Of a stretch of DNA of 14,359 nt, positions 1 through 7,400 are shown one piece after another. The notes under the pieces were generated by a model. It ran no database searches. It was given only the letters and a program-made list of their open reading frames with translations, and was not told where the DNA came from. Where the stretch lies: the NCBI GenBank assembly GCA_964452115.1, contig CAYVKY010000052.1, forward strand, positions 1-14,359, written 5' to 3'. Each line of letters starts with the position of its first letter. Within the stretch, counting starts at the first letter, position 1. The stretch comes from CAYVKY01 sp964452115. Its GTDB lineage: Bacteria > Bacteroidota > Ignavibacteria > Tepidaquicellales > Tepidaquicellaceae. Position numbers and translations under genes: made by a program.

Positions 1-167
1 GCAAGGTCTTCGGGATGTTTTGGTTTTTCTCCGAAATTGATTCTGTGCTTCAGTATAAGACGGACTTCCCCTGAAGTCATCTTTTCGACAGAAACAATTT
101 TTGCCTGAAGTTCATTCAGTTCGTTTGTCGTTAAATATTTTCGTATATGGTTAAACTTATGAAACAT
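1..167 (-). CDS. TPM-domain protein, N-terminal fragment
   Basis: This is the first 55 codons of a gene that runs off the left edge. It starts at ATG (165-167) and reads MFHKFNHIRKYLTTNEL and onward. The stretch around residues 12-40 (LTTNELNELQ, then EKMTSGEVRLIL) matches the start of the TPM domain, where a helix is followed by a 'TSGEIRV'-type strand. Unlike the upstream gene it has no signal peptide. It begins 21 nt after the stop of the other TPM gene, with no terminator between them and no Shine-Dalgarno, so the two are probably co-transcribed. In related genomes such pairs often sit beside lemA, which would lie outside this window. The biochemical role of such proteins is unsettled. 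The family call is moderately sure because only the N-terminus is visible. Confidence 0.6.
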   Translation of the reverse strand, partial: MFHKFNHIRKYLTTNELNELQAKIVSVEKMTSGEVRLILKHRINFGEKPKHPEDL

Positions 168-188
168 AATTAATTTTTTAAAAAAAAT

Positions 189-941
189 TTACCAGGAGCC
201 GGACGCACCGCCGCCGCCGAATGAACCGCCGCCGCCTGAGAAACCACCGCCGCCTGAAAATCCGCCGCCGCCGGAGCCGTACCAGCCGCGTCCGCGTGAG
301 CCTGTGTTGACGCTTCCGAATCCGAATATGCCTTTAATAAATTGTATGAACAGATAAAGCAAAAAGAATGCAACAAAAAACACCGCTACAATACCGCCTT
401 TTTCTGCCGGAGATTTCTTTTTATCGGGCTTGTATTCATTTTTCGTTGCAGAAAAAATTGCTGTAATCCCTTTATCAATTCCGTCAAAGTAATTTCCCTT
501 TCGGAATGAAGGTTCAATTTCATTGCGGATTATGCTGCTTGATAGTGCATCCGTCAAAGCGCCTTCCAGCCCGTATCCCACTTCAATTCTCAGCTTCCTG
601 TCATCAATGGCAATCAGAAGCATTACGCCGTTGTCTTTGCCCTTTTGTCCGATTTTGTTTTTTTCTGCAATCTCGTGCGAATATTCCTCGATTGAATTAC
701 CGTTAAGAGAATTGATAATATATACCACCACCTGATTTGAAGTTGAATCCTCAAATGATTTAAGTTTCTGAATCAGAAAATTTTTCTGATTCGGGCTTAA
801 AACTCCCGCATAGTCCATCACATACTGTGTAACCTTTGCGGCAGGGGGAGACTGTGTGAGCATCGTGTCTGAAACGCTCATCGCCGATACTGCGCTGAAA
901 GCAGCGCAAAAAATAATGATATTTAATATGAATCTTTTCAA
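189..941 (-). CDS. TPM-domain (YgcG-family) membrane-anchored protein with Gly-rich tail
   Basis: A 250-residue exported protein. Residues 1-20 form a signal peptide ending AVSA. Residues 40-170 form a TPM domain with the usual markers: YVMDYAGVLS (40-49), DNGVMLLIAIDDR (103-115) and VGYGLEGALTDA (121-132). A membrane helix follows at about 183-205. The last 30 residues are a GGGG-F/S repeat tail ending in GASGSW, which is typical of YgcG-like proteins. The domain probably faces the periplasm, with the Gly-rich tail on the other side of the membrane. The start is TTG (939-941): the in-frame upstream codon 948-950 is a stop, and the next Met (residue 21) would lose the signal peptide. TPM domains have been linked to phosphatase activity, photosystem repair and membrane quality control, but no specific substrate can be read here. 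It is separated from exbD by a terminator and so is likely to have its own promoter. Confidence 0.85.
   Translation of the reverse strand: MKRFILNIIIFCAAFSAVSAMSVSDTMLTQSPPAAKVTQYVMDYAGVLSPNQKNFLIQKLKSFEDSTSNQVVVYIINSLNGNSIEEYSHEIAEKNKIGQKGKDNGVMLLIAIDDRKLRIEVGYGLEGALTDALSSSIIRNEIEPSFRKGNYFDGIDKGITAIFSATKNEYKPDKKKSPAEKGGIVAVFFVAFFLLYLFIQFIKGIFGFGSVNTGSRGRGWYGSGGGGFSGGGGFSGGGGSFGGGGASGSW
207..272 (-). repeat. 18-bp-period Gly-rich coding repeat
   Basis: Four GGGG-coding blocks (207-218, 225-236, 243-254, 261-272) are spaced 18 bp apart and separated by Phe/Ser or Ser/Phe codons. They form the tail of the TPM protein. The DNA is locally very GC-rich (runs of GCC codons) in an AT-rich genome, so it may vary in copy number or assemble poorly. 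Confidence 0.8.
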
Positions 942-963
942 ATCTGTTTAAAACATTAATACA

Positions 964-999
964 GCATAAAATAACAATCATTTTAATATTATTTTATGC
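964..999. promoter_or_regulatory. Perfect 11-bp inverted repeat upstream of the TPM gene
   Basis: GCATAAAATAA (964-974) and its exact reverse complement TTATTTTATGC (989-999) are separated by 14 nt. The repeat lies 23-58 nt upstream of the TTG start of the TPM gene and immediately beyond the T-run of the exbD terminator. This is where a promoter and operator for the TPM gene would be expected. It could instead be a weak AT-rich hairpin. Function is inferred from position only. Confidence 0.5.
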
Positions 1000-1037
1000 A
1001 AAAAAAAAGCGATTCAACGCTGGTGCATGGAATCGCC
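1000..1037 (-). terminator. Rho-independent terminator of the exbB-exbD-exbD operon
   Basis: Read on the minus strand, GCGATTC (1030-1036) pairs with GAATCGC (1009-1015) across a 14-nt loop, and a run of nine T (1000-1008) follows. It lies 21 nt past the exbD stop and separates the proton-channel operon from the TPM genes. Confidence 0.85.
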
Positions 1038-1057
1038 TTTATTAGGAAAATTAATTC

Positions 1058-1588
1058 TTATCCGCCTGCAGCGGTCATTGCGTCTTTATCTTTCTGTTCG
1101 ACCGGTTGAATTGCATATCTTCTGTCTTTAATCTTTGCTCTGTTTATTTCATCAAACACATCAACCATAGTTTTATATTTGGAACCTCTGTCGAATCTTA
1201 ACAGCAAGGTAAGATCTGCATTGGAAGCATATTCTCTTTCGATTCTGGGTGAAATCTGATTTAACACAACTTTTTCAAGTGAGGTTTCAGATCCGTCTTC
1301 GCGTCCTCTTGATATATAGATATTATCTTTATCTGATATTCTGACGAAGAGAATATTGTTTGCAGCCAATTTAACTTTGTCCTTACTCACATCACCTTTT
1401 GGAAGGTTAATGTTCATAAGCTGCGGAGCGGAAAGCGTTGTTGTGAGCATGAAGAATGTCAAAAGCAACATGATTACGTCCACCATAGGTGTCATGTCGA
1501 TTTTGACTGAACCAGCTTTTGGTTTTTTGTATTTTTTTCCACCTCGTTCCGATCCGGAATCAGTGGATCCAATATCACCGCCTGCCAT
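1058..1588 (-). CDS. exbD: ExbD/TolR-family proton-channel subunit (second copy)
   Basis: A 176-residue single-pass inner-membrane protein. A basic, Gly-rich cytoplasmic N-terminus (1-27) leads into VKIDMTPMVDVIMLLLTFFM (28-47), the ExbD/TolR helix. Asp37 is at the position of the proton-carrying aspartate. The rest (about 55-176) is a periplasmic domain with a charged C-terminus. With ExbB it forms the proton-driven motor that powers TonB-type or Tol-type work at the envelope. The start has a good Shine-Dalgarno (AGGAG, 9 nt before ATG). It is 42 nt downstream of the first exbD and is the last gene before the terminator. The two ExbD copies share the helix motif (DMTPMVDVIMLLLTFFML) but differ in the periplasmic domain, so they are probably paralogous partners rather than a recent duplication. 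Confidence 0.93.
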   Translation of the reverse strand: MAGGDIGSTDSGSERGGKKYKKPKAGSVKIDMTPMVDVIMLLLTFFMLTTTLSAPQLMNINLPKGDVSKDKVKLAANNILFVRISDKDNIYISRGREDGSETSLEKVVLNQISPRIEREYASNADLTLLLRFDRGSKYKTMVDVFDEINRAKIKDRRYAIQPVEQKDKDAMTAAGG

Positions 1589-1630
1589 AGTTTATAACTC
1601 CTGAATTAAAATTTTTAAAATATAAATGAT

Positions 1631-2221
1631 TTATTCTTTTTTAGTTTCTTGTTTAATCATTGTAACGAGCGAAAACACTTTCGTGTTGGTTTCGTTAAAT
1701 GAATTTATCAAATCCTCTACTGCACCGTAATTAGCGTCTCTGTCACCTTTCAAAATGACCTTGAATTCTGCTTTGGGATTCTGTTTGTAGTTTCTTAGTT
1801 CATTTTTCATCTGACGGATTTTATCCTCAAATTGCTGTTTGTTCAGTTTTACCAAAGTACGTTTTACGTCTTTATCTCCTACTTTACCGGTTGTCTCAGC
1901 TTCGCTTTTTGTAGTCGAATCCGGATGATAAACACCCAGCGCGAACTGCTCGCCGAAAGCTGCTTTTCTGATATTGTAGTTGTCAACGTCTAAGAAAACA
2001 TCACCTTTATCCGTAACAGAAATTGTCATCACATCTTGTTCAGGGACTTTGTTTGTGTCTGTATAGAGGGTTTGCGGCAATGACACTTCCACTGCTTCGG
2101 ATTCCGCAGCCTTGAAAGTTGCCGTAAGCATAAAGAATGTCAATAGAAGCATAATCACGTCCACCATCGGCGTCATATCAATCTTAATATCAGCTTTCTT
2201 TATATCCCTGGATTTTTTCAT
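1631..2221 (-). CDS. exbD: ExbD/TolR-family proton-channel subunit (first copy)
   Basis: A 196-residue protein with a short basic N-terminus (1-13). The membrane helix carries IDMTPMVDVIMLLLTFFM at 14-31, with the conserved aspartate at Asp21. A periplasmic domain of about 150 residues follows, with the ending FKVILKGDRDANYGAVEDLI typical of the ExbD fold (conserved 'gD..a.y..v' element). It follows exbB by 38 nt with no clear Shine-Dalgarno and is probably translated from the same transcript. It is longer than typical ExbD (about 140 residues) because of a charged insert around residues 60-125, which is common in FCB-group members. Tandem exbD genes behind one exbB suggest a heteromeric channel. 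No TonB gene is visible in the window. Confidence 0.93.
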   Translation of the reverse strand: MKKSRDIKKADIKIDMTPMVDVIMLLLTFFMLTATFKAAESEAVEVSLPQTLYTDTNKVPEQDVMTISVTDKGDVFLDVDNYNIRKAAFGEQFALGVYHPDSTTKSEAETTGKVGDKDVKRTLVKLNKQQFEDKIRQMKNELRNYKQNPKAEFKVILKGDRDANYGAVEDLINSFNETNTKVFSLVTMIKQETKKE

Positions 2222-2259
2222 TTCTTAAATTAAATTAAAATTTTGAAAATACTTTTGGT

Positions 2260-3036
2260 TTAGTTTTTCTTAATTGCTAACAATGCAAGGATATTATATG
2301 TTGCTTCGTCCATCATATAAGTAAGATTTCCAATCTTTGTCAGGAAGAAATTATAGAAAATTGTTCCTACTACTGCACCAAAAAGTCCGAATGCGGTGTT
2401 GAACAGTGCTTCCGAAATACCTGCTGACAGCTCAGCTGCGTTCGGGGTACCTGCTGTTGCAAGAGCGGAGAATGATTTAATCATACCAACTACTGTTCCG
2501 AAAAGACCGATTAACACGGAAATTGATGCCAGTGTTGCGAGTGCCGACATATTTCTGTTTAAAAGCGGTAATTCAAGACCCATCGCTTCTTCGATTGATG
2601 TTCTGACTTCCGCCAGTTTTTGTTCTTCATTTAAAGTTTTATCAACAGTTGCAATCTGGAATGCCACAAGTCCCTGTCTGATTACGTTTGCAATCGAACC
2701 TTTTTGTTTGTCGCATGCTGCAATTGCGCCGTCTGTATCGCCGTCACGAAGAGCATTTTGTACGTTTTTTAAGAATACACTTACTTCACTTTTACCTTTT
2801 GCTTTACCCAAAGAGAGTGCTCTTTCGATTGCATAAGTTATTACCATTATACTTACTGTCATAAGTGCAATAAGTACAACACCACCGAGATATGCAGAAC
2901 CAAGCAGGTTTGCGGGGGTGGTTTTCTCAGGATTTTTAAAGTTTGCCGGATTTCCGAACACAAAATAATACACGATAGCTGCAGCAATTAAAGCTACGAC
3001 TATCAGAATAGCTGAGAATAAGCCAGATTTTTTCAT
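2260..3036 (-). CDS. exbB: MotA/TolQ/ExbB-family proton-channel protein
   Basis: A 258-residue inner-membrane protein with four predicted helices (about 6-27, 47-70, 165-190, 208-231) and a cytoplasmic loop of about 95 residues between helices 2 and 3. The family signature is LASISVLIGLFGTVVGMI (169-186), followed by ISEALFNTAFGLFGAVVG (207-224). The 'GLxGTVxGMI' core and the Thr in 'NTAFG' fit the ion-conducting interface with ExbD. The two prolines familiar from enterobacterial ExbB are absent; I recall this form as usual for Bacteroidota/Ignavibacteria-type ExbB. The gene heads the exbB-exbD-exbD set, which with its matching ExbD partners makes the assignment firm. Whether it serves TonB transport, Tol-like or gliding functions cannot be read from the sequence. 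Confidence 0.92.
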   Translation of the reverse strand: MKKSGLFSAILIVVALIAAAIVYYFVFGNPANFKNPEKTTPANLLGSAYLGGVVLIALMTVSIMVITYAIERALSLGKAKGKSEVSVFLKNVQNALRDGDTDGAIAACDKQKGSIANVIRQGLVAFQIATVDKTLNEEQKLAEVRTSIEEAMGLELPLLNRNMSALATLASISVLIGLFGTVVGMIKSFSALATAGTPNAAELSAGISEALFNTAFGLFGAVVGTIFYNFFLTKIGNLTYMMDEATYNILALLAIKKN

Positions 3037-3037
3037 T

Positions 3038-3052
3038 AGGTTTTTAACCTCC
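3038..3052 (-). promoter_or_regulatory. exbB ribosome binding site within a small hairpin
   Basis: On the minus strand GGAGG (3048-3052) lies 11 nt before the exbB ATG (3034-3036). It is one of the few strong Shine-Dalgarno sequences in the window. Its AGG is the start of AGGTT-AAA-AACCT (3050 to 3038), a 5-bp stem with a 3-nt loop ending next to the start codon. The stem could mask part of the site or shorten the effective spacing. Confidence 0.5.
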
Positions 3053-3092
3053 GATTGTTTTAAAATTAATTAAATTTGTTTTTAACATAAAC

Positions 3093-3446
3093 TTATTTAG
3101 AGAAACTTGCCACTGATTCTTCTTCAGTCGCATAAGCGTCAAAAATCAATGATAATTTCGTGATTACAAATAAATTTTCTAAATTTTTGTTGAGCTGACA
3201 TAATACAACTTTGCCCTGTCTTTTAGTGTAATTTGCGTGCGCAGCGATTAATACACCGAGAGCTGTGCTGTTGAGATAAAGCACATCACCCAAATTGATA
3301 ACCAGCTTTTTGTTGTCTGCATCTGAATATTTCCTGATGGTTGCTTTCAGTTCATCGGTTTCATCTCCGCCGACAAAATTGCCTTTCGGACTCAGAATTA
3401 CTATCCCAAATTCGGATAGGTCTTTTACGTTTACTTTTGCTGCCAT
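3093..3446 (-). CDS. STAS-domain protein, anti-sigma factor antagonist-like
   Basis: A 117-residue cytoplasmic protein that is one STAS domain of the SpoIIAA/RsbV type. Residues 14-25 form the first strand (GIVILSPKGNFV). KKLVINLGDVLYLNSTALGVL (46-66) is the diagnostic strand-loop-helix. In the family the loop is usually D-S-S/T-G with a phosphorylated Ser; here it reads N-S-T-A, keeping the candidate phospho-serine Ser60 but replacing the Asp by Asn and the Gly by Ala. Such proteins bind anti-sigma or HPK-like kinases in partner-switching modules. No kinase or phosphatase partner is present nearby. It lies 56 nt upstream of exbB and 80 nt downstream of adk, so it may be co-transcribed with either. 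No function beyond a partner-switching or scaffold role can be assigned. Confidence 0.85.
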   Translation of the reverse strand: MAAKVNVKDLSEFGIVILSPKGNFVGGDETDELKATIRKYSDADNKKLVINLGDVLYLNSTALGVLIAAHANYTKRQGKVVLCQLNKNLENLFVITKLSLIFDAYATEEESVASFSK

Positions 3447-3468
3447 AAAATTTATTTAATAATTAGTA

Positions 3469-3497
3469 AAAATATGATTTCGTAATTTAAATTTCAA
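3469..3497 (-). promoter_or_regulatory. Weak candidate promoter before the STAS-exbBD genes
   Basis: On the minus strand TTGAAA (3492-3497) is followed 17 nt later by TATTTT (3469-3474), in the only longer gap (80 nt) within the rlmN-adk-STAS-exb gene string. The match to the -10 box is partial, and AT-rich DNA gives such matches by chance. It would leave a leader of only about 16 nt. Confidence 0.2.
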
Positions 3498-3526
3498 TCT
3501 AAATAAAATTGCTGGAAAATACTTTT

Positions 3527-4072
3527 TTATAGTGAATTTACGATGTTATTGTTCACTTCCGGAATCTCTCCGACGCCGTAAATTTCAATTATCCTGTCTT
3601 TATAATAATCCAAAACCGGCTGCGTCGATGATTCATATACTTCAAGCCTTTTTCGAATTGTTTCTTCGGTGTCGTCGCTTCTGCCTCTGAGAAGAAGTCT
3701 TTTCACAAGTTCATCATCATCCGCCGTCAGCGAAATGACTTTAGTGTTATTGTAATTAAACAGGCTGAACAACTTATCAAGTTCCTGTGCCTGCTGTATG
3801 GTTCTCGGGAAGCCGTCAAGAATAAAACCCTGACCGTCATTGATGTTTTTTTCAAGCGCTTCTTTTACGATGCCTATCATAATTTCATCCGGCACAAGCA
3901 TGCCTGCTTCCATTATCACTTTTGCTTTCTTACCGAGCTCAGTGCCTTCTGACACTGCTTTTCTGAGAAATTCGCCCGTTGATAAATGAAAAAGATTCAA
4001 CTCCTTTGCAAGCAATTCCGCCTGTGTTCCTTTCCCAACACCCGGGGGTCCGAATATGATTAATTGATACAT
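3527..4072 (-). CDS. adk: Adenylate kinase, short-LID form
   Basis: A 181-residue cytosolic nucleotide kinase (ATP + AMP to 2 ADP). The P-loop is GPPGVGKGT (8-16). LSTGEFLR (30-37) is the AMP-binding loop and DGFPRT (86-91) is canonical. RGRSDDTEETIRKRL follows directly where longer enzymes have the roughly 30-residue zinc-type LID, so this is the short-LID form, consistent with its length. One deviation is that the usual STGD reads STGE (Glu34). The C-terminus is slightly shorter than usual. It begins 12 nt after rlmN and has no visible Shine-Dalgarno, so it probably shares the rlmN transcript. UMP/CMP kinase is the nearest alternative, but the motif set fits adenylate kinase best. Confidence 0.9.
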   Translation of the reverse strand: MYQLIIFGPPGVGKGTQAELLAKELNLFHLSTGEFLRKAVSEGTELGKKAKVIMEAGMLVPDEIMIGIVKEALEKNINDGQGFILDGFPRTIQQAQELDKLFSLFNYNNTKVISLTADDDELVKRLLLRGRSDDTEETIRKRLEVYESSTQPVLDYYKDRIIEIYGVGEIPEVNNNIVNSL

Positions 4073-4084
4073 ATATATTTTAAT

Positions 4085-5206
4085 TTAGTTCTTTAATGCC
4101 AATTGTCCGCAAGCGGCAGATATATCCACTCCGTTGCTGGAGCGGACATTTGCCACAATTGATTCCGCTCTCAGGGAATCAATAAAATAATTTAATTTTT
4201 TATATGAAAGTGAATAATTTGGTTCTTTTAATTTCCTGAAAAGTTTTTCTTCCGCCTTATTTTGAGGCTGCTTCAGGCTATCAAAAATATTGTCAACAGG
4301 ATGAAACGGAATCACATTAAAGTTACAAGGCACCATGCCGCTTAATTTTTTGATTCTCCTGATATCGTTTTCCGTGTCATTAATGCCTTCAAACCAAATG
4401 TATTCGTAAGTTATTTTGTTCTTCGTTTTTCTGTAAAAATATACTATATCTTCATACACTTCCTTTAGTCCGAACCCGCGCGATAGCGGAATGAGTTTCT
4501 CACGCATTCCCTCATCCGTCGAATGCAGAGACAATGCTAATTTCACATTATTAATCAGTTTATTTTCCGGCTTTGAAATCTCATCTGCAAAATCCCTTAT
4601 CCTGCCTTTGATTCCGATAGTTGACACGGTGATTTTCCTTGCGGGAATTTTCAGCCCGTTTTCCGATGTGAGTATTTTAAGCGAATCAATAACATTCCTG
4701 TAATTTAAAAACGGCTCACCCATACCCATATATACAATATTAGTCGGAATTTCATTGTTCCGCTCTATTATAGAGTAAACCTGCGATACAATTTCACCCG
4801 CCGAAAGATTTGCACTGAAGCCCATATAACCCGTTGCGCAGAAGATGCATCCTGCGTTGCAGCCTGACTGCGATGAAATGCAAAACGTGATTCTGGATTT
4901 TTCTTTCATAAATACAGCTTCGTACTTATCTTTCGGGTTTTCTCCGGCAAATAAAAATTTTTGAGTTTCCGTCAGATGTGATTTCTCTGCAGCCGTCACT
5001 TCAGGATATGAAATTCCATATTTTGCAGACAGAGTTTCCCGTAAAGAAGCGGGTATGTTATTAATCAGATGAAAATCATTAACAAACTTCTGATGAAGCG
5101 ATTTAAACACCTGAGCAGACCTGTACCCTTCGATATCATTTTCTTCAAAAATTTCTCTTAACTTATTTTCGGGAAAATCCAGAATATTTTTTTTGTTCAC
5201 TTTCAT
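4085..5206 (-). CDS. rlmN: Dual-specificity 23S rRNA/tRNA adenine-C2 methyltransferase, radical SAM
   Basis: A 373-residue enzyme that methylates C2 of A2503 in 23S rRNA and, in well-studied members, A37 of some tRNAs. The N-terminal helical domain (1-about 95) resembles the RlmN accessory domain. The radical-SAM cluster ligands are Cys116, Cys120 and Cys123 in CNAGCIFCATG, preceded by the ITFCISSQ strand. MGMGEP (around 161-166) is the SAM-binding GGEP-type motif. The C-terminal ISAACGQL carries Cys366, at the position of the catalytic methyl-carrying cysteine, so both active-site elements are intact. The Cfr relative has the same folds, but AACGQL and the length fit RlmN. It is the first gene of the minus-strand string, diverging from the histidine kinase. 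Confidence 0.94.
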   Translation of the reverse strand: MKVNKKNILDFPENKLREIFEENDIEGYRSAQVFKSLHQKFVNDFHLINNIPASLRETLSAKYGISYPEVTAAEKSHLTETQKFLFAGENPKDKYEAVFMKEKSRITFCISSQSGCNAGCIFCATGYMGFSANLSAGEIVSQVYSIIERNNEIPTNIVYMGMGEPFLNYRNVIDSLKILTSENGLKIPARKITVSTIGIKGRIRDFADEISKPENKLINNVKLALSLHSTDEGMREKLIPLSRGFGLKEVYEDIVYFYRKTKNKITYEYIWFEGINDTENDIRRIKKLSGMVPCNFNVIPFHPVDNIFDSLKQPQNKAEEKLFRKLKEPNYSLSYKKLNYFIDSLRAESIVANVRSSNGVDISAACGQLALKN

Positions 5207-5315
5207 TAGCTTAAAAATAAAAAATATAATATTAAAATTAAATTAGTTTCATCACACAATTATCCGAAAAACTGATTTACATTTTATAAGTGATTTGATT
5301 TCAATATTTTTGGGT
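5207..5315. promoter_or_regulatory. Divergent intergenic region between rlmN and the histidine kinase
   Basis: Very AT-rich 109 bp that must hold the promoters for both directions. I see no convincing -35/-10 pair, sigma54 site or inverted repeat. If the kinase starts at TTG 5295 the region is only 88 bp. Confidence 0.45.
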
Positions 5316-7400
5316 ATGGTACTAACGATATATTCGCTACATGCGATTTTAGCATTTACGGTAAACTTTTCACTGGCACTGCTTATTCTGCTGGATGCGC
5401 CTGACAGGAAAGAAAACAGATTATACTTTATGGTAACCCTGCTTTTTGCTTTCTGGAGTGCAGGAGAAGCGCTGACCATAGGCAGCCAAAGCAGCATGCA
5501 GGCATATATCGGTATAGTTATGATTGTAGCGAGCATTATTTATCTGCCGGCATATTTTCTGATTCTAAGTTATAAAATTCCTTTTGATGATTCCTTTCTG
5601 AAATTCCGGTGGTACCTTGTTGCACTCGTATTTTTGATTCCGACTGTATCAATTCTTTTAGCTACAAAATTTCTCGATGCGGAATATATAATCGAAAAAG
5701 TTTCCGAGCCGGAAAAGACCTTCTGGATTCCTTTTAACCGTGACACATTCTACATTTTTATAATAATATTGCAGAATACCGCTTATATAATTATCAGTGT
5801 TTATCTTCTGCTGAAGAAACTGAATTCACGAAGGAGTATGAGGGAGAAATACGGTGTTATGTATTTGCTGACGGTGATTTCGATTTATTTTGTGCTTTAT
5901 ATACTTATAAGAACAAAATTCGGAGGGAATAATCTTATACTTGTGTTAAACAGCCTGCTGCTGATGAGTTCCGGACTTATGAATGCGCATCACATTATCG
6001 GTGATAAACTTATCAACCTCAGAAGATTTTTCCGCGGCGGACTGAGGTATTCGCTGATTTCCGCATTGATTGTCAGCGTGTATATTTTCGTTATTAAAAC
6101 GATGGCTGAGTTATACTCATCAATGTATATCACTAACAAACTTCTGATCGAATTTCTGATTATCTTCGCATTTATACTTTTTTTGAATCCCGTTATTAAC
6201 AGGACACAGAACCTGCTGCGCAGATTTCTTACGATGGACTTTTTCAAATACAAAACCAGATTTCTGGATTTTGATAAACAGATTTCAAATATTTTTTCGT
6301 TCAATGAACTGGTAGATAAAATCAGACATTTTATTGAAAGCGTATTTAAGCCAAATGAACTTGCTTTGCTTTTCCTCGATGACGGAAAAAAGCAGTTTGT
6401 ATCCCGTGACGGCAGAATATCGGTGCCGGCGGATTCACAGATTGCGGATGTGCTTGTGGAAACTCAACAATCAATAGAAATTACAAAAAGCAGCCGGTAC
6501 ATGTTTGGAAACGCAGTCAATATTTCTGATAATCTTGCCGAAGGCGTGGTGGTGCCTTATATAATTGATAACGAACTCAGAAGTATGATGATTTTAGGTT
6601 CAAGGCGTGATAAAAGGATTTACAATCCCGATGAACTGGACTTTCTGACAGTGATTTACAAACCGCTCGGAATTCTGATGGAAAGAAATTCACTGCTTAA
6701 GAAAATTAAAGACAATGAAGATAAAAGCCGCCAGATGGAAAAACTTGCCTCACTCGGCAGAATGACGGCAGGTATTGCTCACGAATTCAGAAATCCGCTT
6801 AATGTTATTTCTATTGCAGCCGAAACCATAATCCGGAAAAAGGATGATGAGCAAATGGTTGATGAAATGCTGAAATATATCATCGAAGAAATAGATAAAC
6901 TTAACAATTTAGTTACCGATTTCCTGAAACTGTCAAAACCTTCATCACCAATTTTTGTTACCGCTGACCTTGAGCCGTTTCTGAATTCAATTCTTGATAA
7001 AGCAAAGTCTGTAAATAAAGACAGTGATATCACGGTAACGAAAGACATCCCGTCAGGGCTTGAAATTACTGCCGATTTTAATCTGCTGAATCAGGCAATT
7101 ACAAACATTGTGAATAATGCTTACGATATAATGGGAAAAAACGGCGGGCTGCACATTAAAGCGTGGAATGAAAATCAAAAAAGTTTTATAGAAATATCCG
7201 ATACCGGCGGAGGAATAAAAGATGAATATATAAAAAAAATTTTTGACCCGTTTTTTACGACTAAAGAAACAGGAACGGGACTCGGACTCAGCATAACACA
7301 TTCATCTATAGAAAGTATGGGCGGTGAACTGAAAGTTCACAACTCGGAAAAAGGAGCGGTATTCACAATAATTTTACCTGAGAATAAAAATGGAAAATGA
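5316..7400 (+). CDS. Membrane sensor histidine kinase (7TM-type N-terminus, GAF-like, HisKA-HATPase)
   Basis: A 694-residue kinase counted from ATG 5316. TTG 5295 would add seven hydrophobic residues and cannot be excluded. Residues 1-225 hold about seven membrane helices resembling the 7TM sensor module of histidine kinases (including FAFWSAGEAL), and two further helices lie near 243-265 and 275-293. Residues 320-460 look like a GAF-type domain (FVSRDGRISVPADSQIADVL, then VVPYIIDNELRSMMILG and YNPDELDFLTVI). The dimerisation/phosphoacceptor segment is MTAGIAHEFRNPLNVI with His489 (codon 6780-6782). The ATPase has the N box around Asn597 (NIVNNAYD), G1 DTGGG (629-633), F box FDPFFTTK (643-650) and G2 GTGLGL (653-658). 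All catalytic boxes are intact. The stop overlaps the start of the response regulator by 11 nt, which indicates translational coupling and a cognate pair. The signal is unknown; the membrane-embedded sensor suggests an envelope or lipophilic cue. Confidence 0.92.
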   Translation: MVLTIYSLHAILAFTVNFSLALLILLDAPDRKENRLYFMVTLLFAFWSAGEALTIGSQSSMQAYIGIVMIVASIIYLPAYFLILSYKIPFDDSFLKFRWYLVALVFLIPTVSILLATKFLDAEYIIEKVSEPEKTFWIPFNRDTFYIFIIILQNTAYIIISVYLLLKKLNSRRSMREKYGVMYLLTVISIYFVLYILIRTKFGGNNLILVLNSLLLMSSGLMNAHHIIGDKLINLRRFFRGGLRYSLISALIVSVYIFVIKTMAELYSSMYITNKLLIEFLIIFAFILFLNPVINRTQNLLRRFLTMDFFKYKTRFLDFDKQISNIFSFNELVDKIRHFIESVFKPNELALLFLDDGKKQFVSRDGRISVPADSQIADVLVETQQSIEITKSSRYMFGNAVNISDNLAEGVVVPYIIDNELRSMMILGSRRDKRIYNPDELDFLTVIYKPLGILMERNSLLKKIKDNEDKSRQMEKLASLGRMTAGIAHEFRNPLNVISIAAETIIRKKDDEQMVDEMLKYIIEEIDKLNNLVTDFLKLSKPSSPIFVTADLEPFLNSILDKAKSVNKDSDITVTKDIPSGLEITADFNLLNQAITNIVNNAYDIMGKNGGLHIKAWNENQKSFIEISDTGGGIKDEYIKKIFDPFFTTKETGTGLGLSITHSSIESMGGELKVHNSEKGAVFTIILPENKNGK

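Noticed and set aside
170..376. Ala-rich minus-strand open frame
   Set aside because: It is an out-of-frame reading of the GGGG-coding repeat of the TPM gene.
2396..2836. A 146-codon plus-strand open frame inside exbB
   Set aside because: Antisense shadow of a gene with clear family motifs.
5304..5311. TATTTTTG as a Bacteroidota-type -7 element (TAnnTTTG) for the kinase gene
   Set aside because: It lies 4 nt before the ATG and has no matching -33 TTTG at the right distance.
5371..5390. TGGCAC as a second sigma54 site
   Set aside because: It is inside the kinase coding region and has no TTGC at the required spacing.
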